A stretch of 64,000 nucleotides of DNA from Carettochelys insculpta (Eukaryota; Chordata; Testudines; Carettochelyidae): contig NC_134138.1 of assembly GCF_033958435.1 (NCBI RefSeq), forward strand, positions 179,722,798 to 179,786,797, read 5' to 3'. Shown here piece by piece: positions 46,610 through 57,191 of the stretch. Every line of letters starts with the position of its first letter. The stretch's first letter is position 1. The notes beneath the pieces are model-generated. The model did not search any database. It saw only the letters and a program-made list of their open reading frames with translations, and had not been told where the DNA came from. Position numbers and translations under genes: made by a program.

Positions 46610-48155
46610 TCAGTCTGGGGTGGGGGTAGAGGGGCGTGAGCCCCGGGGTGTAAGGCTCGCAATCCCCCCCCCCCGTGTCCGCGGTCCCCAGCGTGGCCAG
46701 CTGGGGGCTGGGAGGACCAGTAAATATGTCTGGGATGCCTCCACTGGCTGGGCTTCAGCCCCAGTGGGCTCTGTGGAGCTTGCAGGTGGAGAGGTGGGTG
46801 GGGCGGCAGGGGGGACCTCGGGTGCAGCAGCAGGTAAGGCAGCCCGGGGGGTAGTGGGGGGCGGGAGCCGGGCAACGGCCTCCTGGATCGACCCAGCTAT
46901 GTCCCGAAAGACCCCCATAAAGTCCTCCCATGCCGCCCACCGCCGGGTGGACTCCTCCCAGTCATAGCAGAGTCTCTCCTCCACCACCTCCATCTGCCAC
47001 CGGAGAGCTGCCAGGAGCTGGGGGTCCACAGGGGCCATCCCCAGAGTCCGGCAGTGGCGGGACCATCCCACTGTCCTTGGGGAGGTGTCTCTGGGCGCTG
47101 GCAGTGGCTGACATCCGGCGGGCTGTCGGGGATGACGGAGGGTGCCTGGCTGCCTGGGGCATCGGATGCTGCAGGTGGAGAGAGGGAGAAAGGGAGGGGA
47201 AGACTGTTAGTACAGTGCCCTGGCCCATGGCCCATTCCTCCCACCCCCTCTTGGGTGCTGGGTCTCCGTGCCCATCGGTGGGTTTGATGTCCCTGTTGGC
47301 TGTCACAATGGCATTGTCCCCCCTTCCCCGGGGTTAAGGCTGAGTGCTGTCCATGGGTGCAGGTGCTGACGGGCGCTGATGGCCATGCCACCATCCTGGG
47401 ACCATACTGTGGCTGGGATTTGCAGATTGGGGTCCGCTGGGGGTGTGTGAGGCTGCCGGTCATGTCTGGTGTCCCTGCCCTGCCCCCGTCCTGTGGCCCA
47501 TGGGTGTGTGCTCTGTGGGGTACGTACCTGACCATCTATTGCCGTGGTCGGGGGAAGCCCGGTGGGCGGACGCCCGGCAGATGCTCTGGGAGGGGAGGTC
47601 GATGAGGAGGCCCCCCCTTCTCACTGCTGGACCCCTCCTCCGCTGTCCTGAGGGGGGGCTCCTCGGGTGGGCCTCAGGGTGCGGGGCTGGCCTCCGGGCC
47701 GGACTCCGGGTCTGAGACCTGCTGGGGCTCATCCGCCGTGGTGTTAAGGGTGGCTGTCAGGGAGGAGGTGTCCTGGGGGCCCAGGATGGCCCTGAGCTCC
47801 GTGTAATAGGGGCAAGTGGCAGGGGCAGCCGCAGACCGGCTGGCCAAGTCCCGGGCCCTGGCATACCCCTGCTGCAACTCCTTCACCTTACTCTGGACAT
47901 GATCCGGAGTGCAGGCAGGGTGACCCTGGGCGGCCAGGCCCTCAGCCAGTTGGGAGAACGCTTCTGCGCTCTGCCGCTTGCTCCCCATCACGTGGAGCAC
48001 CTCCTCTTTACCCCAGAGCCACAGCAGGTCTCGGAGCTCGGCCTCCGACCAGGAGGGGCCCCGCCTCTTTTTGGCCCCCTCTTGGCTGCTGGGGGTGCCT
48101 GGGTCCCCTCAGGAGGGGAGCCCTGGGGGCGCTCAGGGGGCTGGCTCAATGCCAT
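46610..48155 (-). pseudogene. Myb/SANT-like DNA-binding protein of Harbinger C
   Basis: Exon 1 is 48155-47528. It has MALSQPPERPQG at the start, a frame change before the domain, then SWSEAELRDLLWLWGKEEVL, VMGSKRQSAEAFSQLAEGL and TPDHVQSKVKELQQGYARAR. A TGA at 47674-47676 lies where D has Trp. A GTACGT donor (47527) and CAG acceptor (47169) bound a 359-bp intron, against 879 bp in D. Exon 2 (47168-46610) has DPQLLAALRWQMEVVEERL and an Ala/Pro-rich tail. The exon plan is the same as in D. Confidence 0.8.
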
Positions 48156-48592
48156 GGCGCTGGGTGCTCAGGTTGGGGTCCGCAGAGGGCGTGCAGGGCT
48201 AGCATGTGCATGTGCTGCTGCCTGCACGGTCTCAGCTTCCTGCCACAGGAAATCCGGGTCCATGGTGCTTTAAAGGCTGCTGCATGCGGGGACCACAGAG
48301 CCCTTCAGGGGCTGGACAGAGCGTCTCAACTCCTCAGCTGATGGCCGCCATAGAGGACCCCGCTATTTCGAAGTAGTGGGAAGCGGATCATCTACACACA
48401 CCCTACTTCGATGTTCAATGTCGAAGTAGGACACTATTCCCATCTTCGGATGGAAATAGCGACTTCGACGTCTCGCCACCTAACATCAATTTCAACATCA
48501 AAATAGCACACGGCGCATGTAGACGTGATGGGTGCTATTTTGACGTTGTGCTGGCTACTTCAAAGTAGCCGGCTAGTGTAGACGCACCCCAA

Positions 48593-50800
48593 GTGATCAA
48601 TTCCCTTTCGCCCATTTCCAGCTTCTGGCAAATAGAAGCTAGAAACACTCTCCATGCCCATCCTGGCTAACAGGCATTGATGGACTTATCCTTCATGAAT
48701 TTATCTAGTTCTTTTTTAAACTCTACTATAGTCTTGACCTTCACAACGTCTTCCGGCAAGGAGTTCCGTAGGTTAACTGTGTGTTGTGTGAAAAAATATT
48801 TCCAATTGTTTGTTTTAAACCTGCTTCCTATTAATTACATTCAGTGACCCCTTGTTTTTGTGTTGTGGGAAGGAGTAAATAACATTGACTTATTTACTTT
48901 CTCCACACCACTCATGATTTTATATATCTCTATCACATCGCCCTTGAACTGTCTTTTTTCCAAGCTAAGAAGTCCCAGTTTTATTAATCTCTCCATATGG
49001 CAGATGTTCCATACCCTTAATCATTTTTGTTGTCATTTCCTGAACCTTTTCCAATTCCATTATCTTTTTTTTTTTTTTTTTTTGAGATCAGACGACCACA
49101 TTTGCACACAGTATTCCAGATGTGGACATATTATGGATTTATATAGAGGTAATATGACATTTTCTGTTGTATTATCTATTCCTTTCTTCATGATTCCCAA
49201 TATTTTGTTATCTTTTTGACTGCCACTGCACATTGAGTGGACATTTTTAGAGAACTATCCACAATGACTCCAAGATCTCTTTCTTGAGTGGTAACAGCTC
49301 AATCAGACCCCATAATTTTATATGTATAGTTGGGATTATATTTTCCAATGTGCATCTGCCATTTTGTTGCCCAATCATCCAATTTATTAATATGTTTTTG
49401 TAGCTATTCACAGTCTGCTTGGGACTTAGCTATTTTGAGTAGTTTTGTGTCATCTGCAAATTTTGCCACTTCACAGTTTATCCCTTTTTCCAGATCATTT
49501 ATAAATCTGTTTAATAGGACTGGTCCCAGTACAGACCCTTGTGGGACATCACTATTTACCTCTCTCCATTCTGAAAACTGACCATTTATTCCTACCATTT
49601 GTTTCCGATCTTTTAACCAGTTGCTAATCCAAGAGAGGACCTTCTCTCTTATCCCATGACAGTTAACTTTGCTTAAGAGCCTTTGCTGAGAGACCTTGTC
49701 GAAGGCTTTCTGAAAATCAAAGTGCACTATATCCACAGGATCCCCCTTGTCCACTTGCTTGTTGAGCCTTTCAAAAAATTCTAATAGATTGGTGAGGTAT
49801 GACTTCCTTTTACAAAAGCCATGTTGACTCTTTCCAAACAAGGTGTGTTTATCAATGTGTCTGACAATTCTGTTCTTTACTCGAGTTTCAACCAGTTTGC
49901 CCAGTACTGAAGTCAGACTTACTGGCCTATAGTTTCCAGGATCACCTCTGGAGCCTGTTTTAAGGATTGGTGTCACATTAACTATCCTCCAGTCATCTGA
50001 AACAGAAGCTGATTTAAATGATGGATTACAAACTACAGTTAGTGGTTCTCCAATTTCACATTTGAGTTGTTCAGAACTCTTGGGTGAATGACATCTGATC
50101 CTGGTGACTTATTACTATTTAGTTCATCAGTTTGTTCCAAAACTCTTCTAATGAAACCTCAATTTGAGACGGTTCATCAGATTTGTTACCTGAAAAGAAT
50201 TGTTCATGTCTGAGAATCCCCCTCACATCCTCAGCTGTGAAGACTGATGCAAAGAAATCATTTAGTTTGTCTTCAATGGCCTTATCATCCTTGAGTGTTC
50301 TTTTAGCATCTTGATCATCCAGTGGCCCCACTGGTTGCTTAGCAGGCTTCCTGCTTCTGATGTACTTACATTTTTTTTTGCTATTACTTTTTGACTCTTG
50401 GCTAGCTGTTCTTCAAAGTCTTTTTTTGGCCTTCCTAGTTATATTTTTACACGTCATTTGGCAGAGTTCGTTCCTTTCTATTTGCCTCACTAGGATTTAA
50501 CTTCCATTTTTTAAAGGATGACTCTTTGTCTCTCACTGCCTCTTCTACTTTATTGTTTAATCATGGTGGCACTTTTTTGTTCTAGTACTACATTTCCAAA
50601 ACTGGGTATACATTTAAGTTGGGCCTCTATTATGGTGTCTTTAAAAAGTTTCCATGCAGCTGGCAGGGATTTCACTTTAGGTACTGCACCTTTTAATTTC
50701 TGTTTAATTAACTTCCTCATTTTTGTGTAGCCTCCCTTTCTGAAATTAAATACTACGGTCTTGGGCTGCTGTAGTATTTTCCCAGCCACAGGAAAGCCTT
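48593..50800 (-). pseudogene. LINE reverse transcriptase region, degraded
   Basis: The clearest part is 49404-49976 on the minus strand, with [33 protein letters not shown] (motif A), [11 protein letters not shown] (motif B) and AKFADDTKL (FADD, motif C). These are the fingers and palm of a CR1/jockey-type non-LTR reverse transcriptase. Upstream parts survive in other frames at 50119-50331 (ASVFTAEDV) and 50550-50800. Stops and frameshifts, plus a T run at 49067-49083, show it is long inactive. The 3' part toward 48593 and 44388 is non-coding. Confidence 0.85.
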
Positions 50801-50859
50801 CACTTAATGGGGTGGGAGAACATGTGCATAACAGAAATCTCATGAAGACCCGCACAAAG

Positions 50860-51775
50860 AATAAAAATACTGCTAAAACAGACAGTTTGCAACTGCAATC
50901 TGTTCACTTCTTATTGTTAAACAATTACATGGTCCTCATCAGACTGTAACTTGATTTGGAAAATAATGGCATTTGAGCAACTGACTTGCACCTTAGTCAG
51001 TATTTCCACAGAGTAAATATATATCAGGCTCCAAATGACATCTGCTGACCAAAGAAACCTTCCATGTTGAAGAGAAGATTGTTACCTTTTTTCTTGCTAT
51101 TAATTTAAATTACCCCTTGTATTCTACTTCTCATTGTCTCCTGTTCAGATATAAAACAAGGATAGATGCAGGGATGAATCCTTAAAAATAATCTAGGGCA
51201 GAGATCGTATCACAGCTCTGCAGTAAAACTTCATCCCTTGCAGACAAGAGAGAAGTGTCATCCACGGCACGTCTTGATCTGCTGTACCTCTTCTAAAGGG
51301 CTGTTAGTGTCTATCCTGCATTGAAGTATGATGCTTCCTGAGATAGCATCACATGTCCAATTGCCCTTAGTGTGAGAAAGCTTTACCTGTACCATTCCAA
51401 ACCCTAACAGCTACAGGTCATGCAAGCTCTCTCCTATCAGGTTTGCAGGCCCTTCTGCTTCTCTACAGGTCAGTGACTGGCACGCTGCTACCCTTGATAC
51501 CTTCAGGCATCACCCTGGAAAATACAGTCCCATTTGACTTGACACTTGCAGTATTCACAGATCTGCCATTTCCAAAGAAAGAGGTCACTACCGTTCACTG
51601 GTTACACTCAGCTCATGGCCCCACTTAATACACAGCACTCACATATGTTCATAGTGAAACTGAGTACATGTGTTTATTCAAGCATGGGGAGTCAAATAAC
51701 AGCAAGGAAAAGTATGGGAAACAAAAGGCTACACATAAAGTCCTAGCACTCAGTCTAGAGTTAATTGACAAATAC
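50860..51775. other. No feature recognised
   Basis: No gene or repeat family seen between the LINE and the Tigger-like segment. Confidence 0.45.
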
Positions 51776-52290
51776 TCTCATGTCTAACCAAGTCCGGGAT
51801 TCTCTGCTCTGGCAACATCTGTGGTCTGGCAGGACCATGGATGTTGCTGGACAAGAGTGCCCCAGTAGTCAGGAGTGAGATTCAGTTGGGCATCCAGCAG
51901 CTGGGAGTCACAACCAGGCTGGTGGCAGGAGGTTGGGCAGGGGCCAGGGAGCCATCAAAGTCCCAGCCACAGGGAAGCCAGCAGCAGCCATGGAGCTGTT
52001 TCTGGGAGCCCCTGACAGGGCCAGGACCCTTTGCTCTGGAAACAGGCTTGGGGGGGTGGTCAGTGGCAGCTGTGAAGCTAGTGAGCCAGCAGCCAGGAGC
52101 CTTGCTGCACTGGGAAAAAAAAAGCCAGTGTCCAGGGCTGGCAGCAAGGAGCAAGCCAATGGCCCAGAGCAGAGCCTGGAGTGGGGACTGACAGCCACGG
52201 GAGGAGACTGGACTTCTCCTGGTCTGTCACATTCCCTGTTTTGGAATTGCTCAGGTCCTGAGGTTGCTGGACCAAGGATACCTAACCTCA
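51776..52290. mobile_element. Tigger-like segment with GC-rich filling
   Basis: 'ctggcaacatctgtggtctg' and 'ggaccatggatgttgctgg' resemble internal parts of the Tigger-like family at 23182 and 53400. The right side 'gttgctggaccaagg' is similar. Clear TA-flanked ends are not visible, so borders are approximate. Confidence 0.45.
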
Positions 52291-53057
52291 CTTAAATATT
52301 CCTGAAGTACTTTAAAGCCAGTTTAAAGCCCTCCTTTCATGCAGACATACTGTCCCCTTACCTCATATATGAAAGATTCCATGTGATTCCCACCCCACCC
52401 TCGATGTATTAGTCCCTCCTTTGCATATACTCTTAAAAAAGACACCATCTGCTTTTTTTTTTTCATTCTATAAAATTCTCTCCTTTGCCATCTCTTGTTT
52501 TGCCTGTCTCAGAATGCAACTATGCATACAGTATGAAGTACACAATACACAAGAGACTACACAAGGAGATACATGTCCACTACCTTGTGCTTGAAAGGAA
52601 CATATGAGAGGTACATCACCTCCTGATGAGCTGTTACTTCAAGACCTTAAGAACATGATTTTCAGTGTAGATGCATAACTCCTTACCTATTATATAATAT
52701 ACACACATTCTTCAATGTTTATGATGATCAGCAGCCTGTGACTTTTCATAAAATTTCTCTCTTTTTCCTCACTAACATGGAAGAGTGGGTAATAGAAGGA
52801 CCAGAATGTAGAAGTTAGGGCAGGAGCATATACTAGCAACCAAGGAGATCACAAAAAAAGCTATAGCTCCCATAAGTTACAACTGGAGGTGGGTGTAGTA
52901 GTGGGAGGGGTCACTGGCAATCTGGAATAAACTGCCTGTGTTGAATATGTTCATTGAGGTAGTAAAGAACATGTAAGAATGTTGTGAGTTGCTATGGCAG
53001 TTATCCAGACATGTCTTGAAAACAAAAAGGATTTTTTTCTTGCTGCCTTATCTAGAA

Positions 53058-53397
53058 CAAGGGTTCTCAAATTGTGGGGCAAGACTACAGAGTGGTTCAT
53101 GACTCCATTTTAATGGGGTTGCCAAGGATTGTGTTAGTCTTCTTGGGGCCTATGGCCGAGGCCAAAGCTAAAGCCTGAGCCTCACCACTTGGGGAAGATC
53201 TAAAGCCCAAGTCCTGTGTCTAAGGTTACATTCCTCCTACCCAGGGCGGAAAGCTCGGGCTTCAGCTTGGTGCCCCTCTTCACCGCCACACACACACATA
53301 CATATGTGGGGCAGTAGGACGAGGTGGGCATATGCTTTAGTTCTCTTCCCCCTCTCAGGGCTTTTGTCAGAAAATACAGATACAAATTACAATGTAA
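53058..53397 (+). mobile_element. hAT-type repeat
   Basis: ATCTAGAA (53050-53057) matches the nTCTAGAn hAT target preference and is followed by CAAGGGTTCTCAAATTGTGG, a typical terminus. The body 'catgactccattttaatggg' supports this. The right end is not found, and a Tigger-like element begins at 53400. Confidence 0.65.
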
Positions 53398-53399
53398 TA

Positions 53400-53710
53400 C
53401 AGCTTGAACCCCTCTTGTCCAGTACCCTCAGGATCTGACCTGTGCTGGATGAGCGAATTTGCCAAACCACGGGAAGTCTGTATTGTTTAGCAGCATTACC
53501 AACACTTCCACTGCTGACTGGGCTCTAAGATGACACATGGGGTAAATTACAGCTAAATAACAGCACAGAACACTGAGAGCCAGGACTGATGGCTACAAAC
53601 AAACTTTATGGGACCACGGGAAACTTGACCACACACATGATAAGTGGTCATCCAACAAACTAAAATCATGACAGATCACGGAGATGGCTAGAAAAGAGGG
53701 GTTCAACCTA
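53400..53710. mobile_element. Tc1/mariner (Tigger-like) element
   Basis: The left end CAGCTTGAACCCCTCTTGTC follows TA (53398-53399). The right end AGAGGGGTTCAACCTA is its inverted partner and is followed by TA. 311 bp, no coding capacity. Confidence 0.8.
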
Positions 53711-54389
53711 TATATAAATGTTCTGAATATTTCCTCCTTTTGTTTAGTTAATCAAAGCATGCTAATAAACAAAAAGCTTCCACACTTGGCAGCATGTTCA
53801 CATATAACACTACGTATTTTTCGCAAAAAGACTTCCCAGTCAACTGGCTAATTTTTGTGGGGCTTTTTTTTGTGTTAAAAGCATCTCTGTACAAGCAAGA
53901 GACTCCTGTTGAGCCCTAGATCTTTCTTTGAGGATTTATAGATCTCATTAATGAGTAGGTGGAACAGAAATCATTGTCTAGTAGCTTTCAGTTCCCGGTT
54001 AACAATCTCTGACTCAGAAGGCAGCACTGCTGTTTACAGTTCTACTTTGAGCAGGGTTGCTCCTTCTTGTCTGCTGCACCCTGGTCACCAATGCCAAGAC
54101 AGCCCACAAGATGAGGAAGTTTGTAACAAACAAGATGTTTTGGATAATAATAAGTTTACTTCTGGTCTTAAGCATTGTTTATGAACTTAGGCTAATATTG
54201 TTTTTTTTTTCATGACTTAAGCATTAAAACAATAAAAGGAGATTCAAGGAAAATAAAAATGTGGACTTTTCAATACCACTCAATTAAAACAATTATTTAC
54301 TGATGCACTCACATCCCATTTTGATTGGTTTAAAGTTCTGACTGCACGGTTCTGGGTTACAAAGTAGCCAGTTCAAGCTGCAGCATAAA

Positions 54390-54825
54390 GGCTATGTCTA
54401 CCCTTACAAAAAACTTCCAAATGGCCATGCTACTGACCAAATCAAAGAATACTAATGGGGCACTGAAATGGATCTTCAGCACCTCATTAACGTGCCGCTG
54501 GCCACAGCACTTTGAAAGTGCCACAGTTCGCTCACCCACAGCTTGTCTACATGAGGGTTCTTTTCAAAAGGACCCCGCAAACATTCAAATCCCTTTATTC
54601 CTATCAGCTGATTGGAATAAGGGGATTTCAATGTTTGTGGGGCCCTTTCAAAAAGAACCCCTATGTAGATGAGCCGCAGGTGAGCGAACCGTGGCGCTTC
54701 CGAAGTGCCGCAGCCAGCTGCGTACTAATGAGGTGCTGAATATTCCTTTCAGCACCTCATTAGGATTCCTCAACTTGGCCATTAGTGTGGCCATTTCGAA
54801 GTTTTTTGTAAGGGGAGGTGTAGCC
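54390..54825. mobile_element. Foldback MITE (element N)
   Basis: Starts GGCTATGTCTACCCTTAC and ends GTAAGGGGAGGTGTAGCC, flanked by AAA (54387-54389 and 54826-54828). The two halves form one long imperfect palindrome. It has the same length (436 bp) and inner motifs ('tactaatgaggtgctgaat') as M. Confidence 0.9.
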
Positions 54826-55470
54826 AAAGAGAGAATGAAGTGGGTGGAAACAGTCTTCTAAGAATGTATATTGTACATAGGATCTCTCTGATTGGCCCAG
54901 TGCCATGAGACGGGCTCTACACTGGCCCTGCTTCCTGCCCTCTGCTAGGGAAGTATTAAGAGCATAGCTGGATTGCACTGTACTCTGTCTATTCTCTGTT
55001 TCCCCAGGAAACACAGGATTCCATGAGAAGCCAAGTATAAATAAGAGGAATTCAGAAGCTCTTCTAAGTGATGCCAGAAATGGGTAGGGCCCAGCACGCA
55101 GGAAGTTGAATGGTGGCCTAAGTTCACATTTGTCCCTTGTGCTGGCTTCCTTTCCTGTCTTGGGCTTGGCCTTTTTACTCACCCACACCTCAGGTCTGTG
55201 ATGTCACACTAGTCTTAAAATGCCTTAAGATGCTCAATTCTCTGGATGAACCATAGACAGTCTGCCCTTTGCAGGGGCATCCATGAACACACAAAGGAAT
55301 TAACGCAAATAAATTATCCTTCAGGTAGGCTATGGCTCTCTTCTTTCAGATAGTCTTCTGTTAAGCTATGCCCCCCAATAGGCTCACATGAAGACAGTCT
55401 CAAGAAAGGCCAGCCAGCTTGCCTTCCTATCTGTCTGACTTCCAGGAGGGACAGCAAGACAGCAGTTGTC

Positions 55471-55876
55471 CAAGAAGCTCTTGCCTTCAGCCAGACCTCT
55501 CTCCAAGAGCTGAAGACTGGAGGTCATTAATCTTCAGTCATTAAGTGTGGGGTTTGCATGCCCTACTACAATCCTCCATGCCCCACCACCACACGCAAGT
55601 CCACGTTCCAGCCCTATTTACAATAATGAAGTATGTGAGTCAGATCCTTTGTATTCTGTGCTTGTGTGTACATGTGTGTGTCTACATAAATAGAAAACAA
55701 AGGCTCTGACTCACATACTCCATTATCATACATAGGGCTGGAACGTAGGCTTGTGTGTGGTGGTGGGGCATGGGGGATTGTAGTAGGGCATACAAACCCC
55801 ACACTTAATGACTGAGGATTAATGACCTCCAGTCTTTAGTTCTTGGAGAGGGCTGGCTGAAGGCAAGAGCTCCTTG
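55471..55876. repeat. Large inverted repeat, ~185-bp arms
   Basis: The left arm 55471-55656 and right arm 55693-55876 are inverted copies separated by about 36 bp. Matching landmarks are 'gctcttgccttcagccag' with 'ctggctgaaggcaagagc', and 'gtgtggggtttgcatgccct' with 'agggcatacaaaccccacac'. Scattered mismatches show it is not recent. No Harbinger-type ends or target duplication are seen. Confidence 0.9.
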
Positions 55877-56471
55877 TTCCGATCATCGTGGTTGCTGGCA
55901 TAGATGAGATCATATTTGATTCCTGGTTTTTTTTCCCCTGTATACATTGTGTTTGAACAGGTCTAAATTTCCTTAAACTAGAACTCTTCCCATCTTGTAT
56001 TCCCAGCATGGAACTGCCAGGGGGTTGGGGGTGCCCTTTTAATTGTAACAGCAACGAAGGGTCCTGTGGCACCTTATAGACTAACAGAAAAGTTTTGAGC
56101 ATGAGCTTTCATGATGCTCATCTGATGAAGAGAGTTTGTGCTCACGAAAGCTCATGCTCAAAACTTTTCTGTTAGTCTATAAGGTGCCACAGGACCCTTC
56201 GTTGCTGTTACAGATCCAGACTAACACGGCTACCCCTCCGATACTTTTAATTGTATGGATTTCTAAGTTTCTGATGAGGATAGCGGACTTGGACAAGGAA
56301 ACAGTCACCAATGAAAGATCTTACTTCCATTTCTGTATCACATGCAATATTTCATAATACTTTCCGATGCTATAGCCAACCAATAATATATACATTATTG
56401 AAAAGAGAGAGAGAAAAGAAACAGGAATCAAATATGATCTCATTTATACCAGCAACCACTATGATCTGAAC
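55876..56471. repeat. Second inverted repeat pair with 52-bp arms
   Basis: 55876-55927 and 56420-56471 are inverted copies with about five mismatches ('gagatcatatttgattcctg' against 'caggaatcaaatatgatctc'). The left arm abuts the right arm of 55471-55876. Confidence 0.88.
56045..56247. repeat. SINE pair forming a perfect 66-bp hairpin
   Basis: A plus-strand SINE fragment (56045-56110) and a minus-strand one (56146-56211) are exact reverse complements over 66 bp with a 35-bp loop. The minus copy continues to 'actaacacggctacccctcc' (about 56239). Confidence 0.95.
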
Positions 56472-56476
56472 ATAGT

Positions 56477-57188
56477 AGCCGTGTCTACACGTGCATGCTA
56501 CTTCGAAGTAGCGGCACTAACTTCGAAATAGCGCCCGTCATGGCTACACGTGTTGGGCGCTATTTCGATGTTAACATCGACGTTAGGCGGTGAGACATCG
56601 AAGCCGCTAACCCCATGAGGGGATGGGAATAGCGCCTTACTTCGACGTTGAATGTCGAAGTAGGGCACGTGTAGACGATCCGCGTCCCGCAACATCGAAA
56701 TAGCGGGGTCCGCCATGGCGGCCTTCAGCTGAGGGGTTGAGAGACGCTCTCTCTCCAGCCCCTGCTGGGCTCTATGGTCACCGTGTGCAGCAGCCCTTAG
56801 CCCAGGGCTTCTGGCTGCTGCTGCTGCAGCTGGGGAATCCATGCTGCATGCACAGGGTCTGCAACCAGTTGTCGGCTCTGTGGATCTTGTGTTGTTTAGT
56901 GCAACTGTGTCTGGGAGGGGCCCTTTAAGGGAGCGGCTTGCTGTCGAGTCCGCCCTGTGACCCTGTCTGCAGCTGTGCCTGGCACCCTTATTTCAATGTG
57001 TGCTACTTTGGCGTGTAGACGTTCCCTCGCAGCTCCTATTTCGATGTGGTGCTGTGCAACGTCGATGTTGAACGTCGACGTTGCCAGCCCTGGAGGACGT
57101 GTAGACGTTATTCATCAAAATATCCTATTTCGATGTCGCTACATCGAAATAAGCTACTTCGATGTAGGCTTCACGTGTAGGCGTAGCT
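56477..57188 (-). mobile_element. Short non-autonomous Harbinger (element E)
   Basis: The left end AGCCGTGTCTACACGTGCAT and a right end of CGTGTAGGCGTAGCT are flanked by AGT (56474-56476 and 57189-57191). At 712 bp it is collinear with B, including the CCTTAAAGGG-type motif and a short stub at the nuclease-start position. It keeps more intact TTCGAA/ATCGAAAT motifs than B. Confidence 0.92.
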
Positions 57189-57191
57189 AGT

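Larger units (their letters stand above)
44505..48589 (+). mobile_element. PIF/Harbinger transposon with both genes (element C)
   Basis: A 4085-bp element flanked by CAA (44502-44504 and 48590-48592). Ends read CGCTACGTCTACACTAG and CTAGTGTAGACGCACCC. It has the same two convergent genes as D but is more diverged, with shorter introns. It inserted into a LINE on the opposite strand. Subterminal motifs are partly eroded. Confidence 0.93.
44388..50800 (-). mobile_element. CR1/jockey-type LINE, split by Harbinger C
   Basis: A minus-strand LINE. Its 3' end is at about 44388 ('cataagaacaaccatactgg') and it is interrupted at 44505-48589 by Harbinger C. The reverse transcriptase region is at 49.4-50.8 kb. 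Removing C and one CAA restores a continuous sequence across 'catcaagtgatc'. The 5' part is truncated; endonuclease and ORF1 are not seen. Confidence 0.85.

Noticed and set aside
55471..55876. Harbinger-type foldback MITE
   Set aside because: The arms lack GGC...TGTCTAC ends and no 3-bp duplication flanks them, so it is kept as an unclassified inverted repeat.
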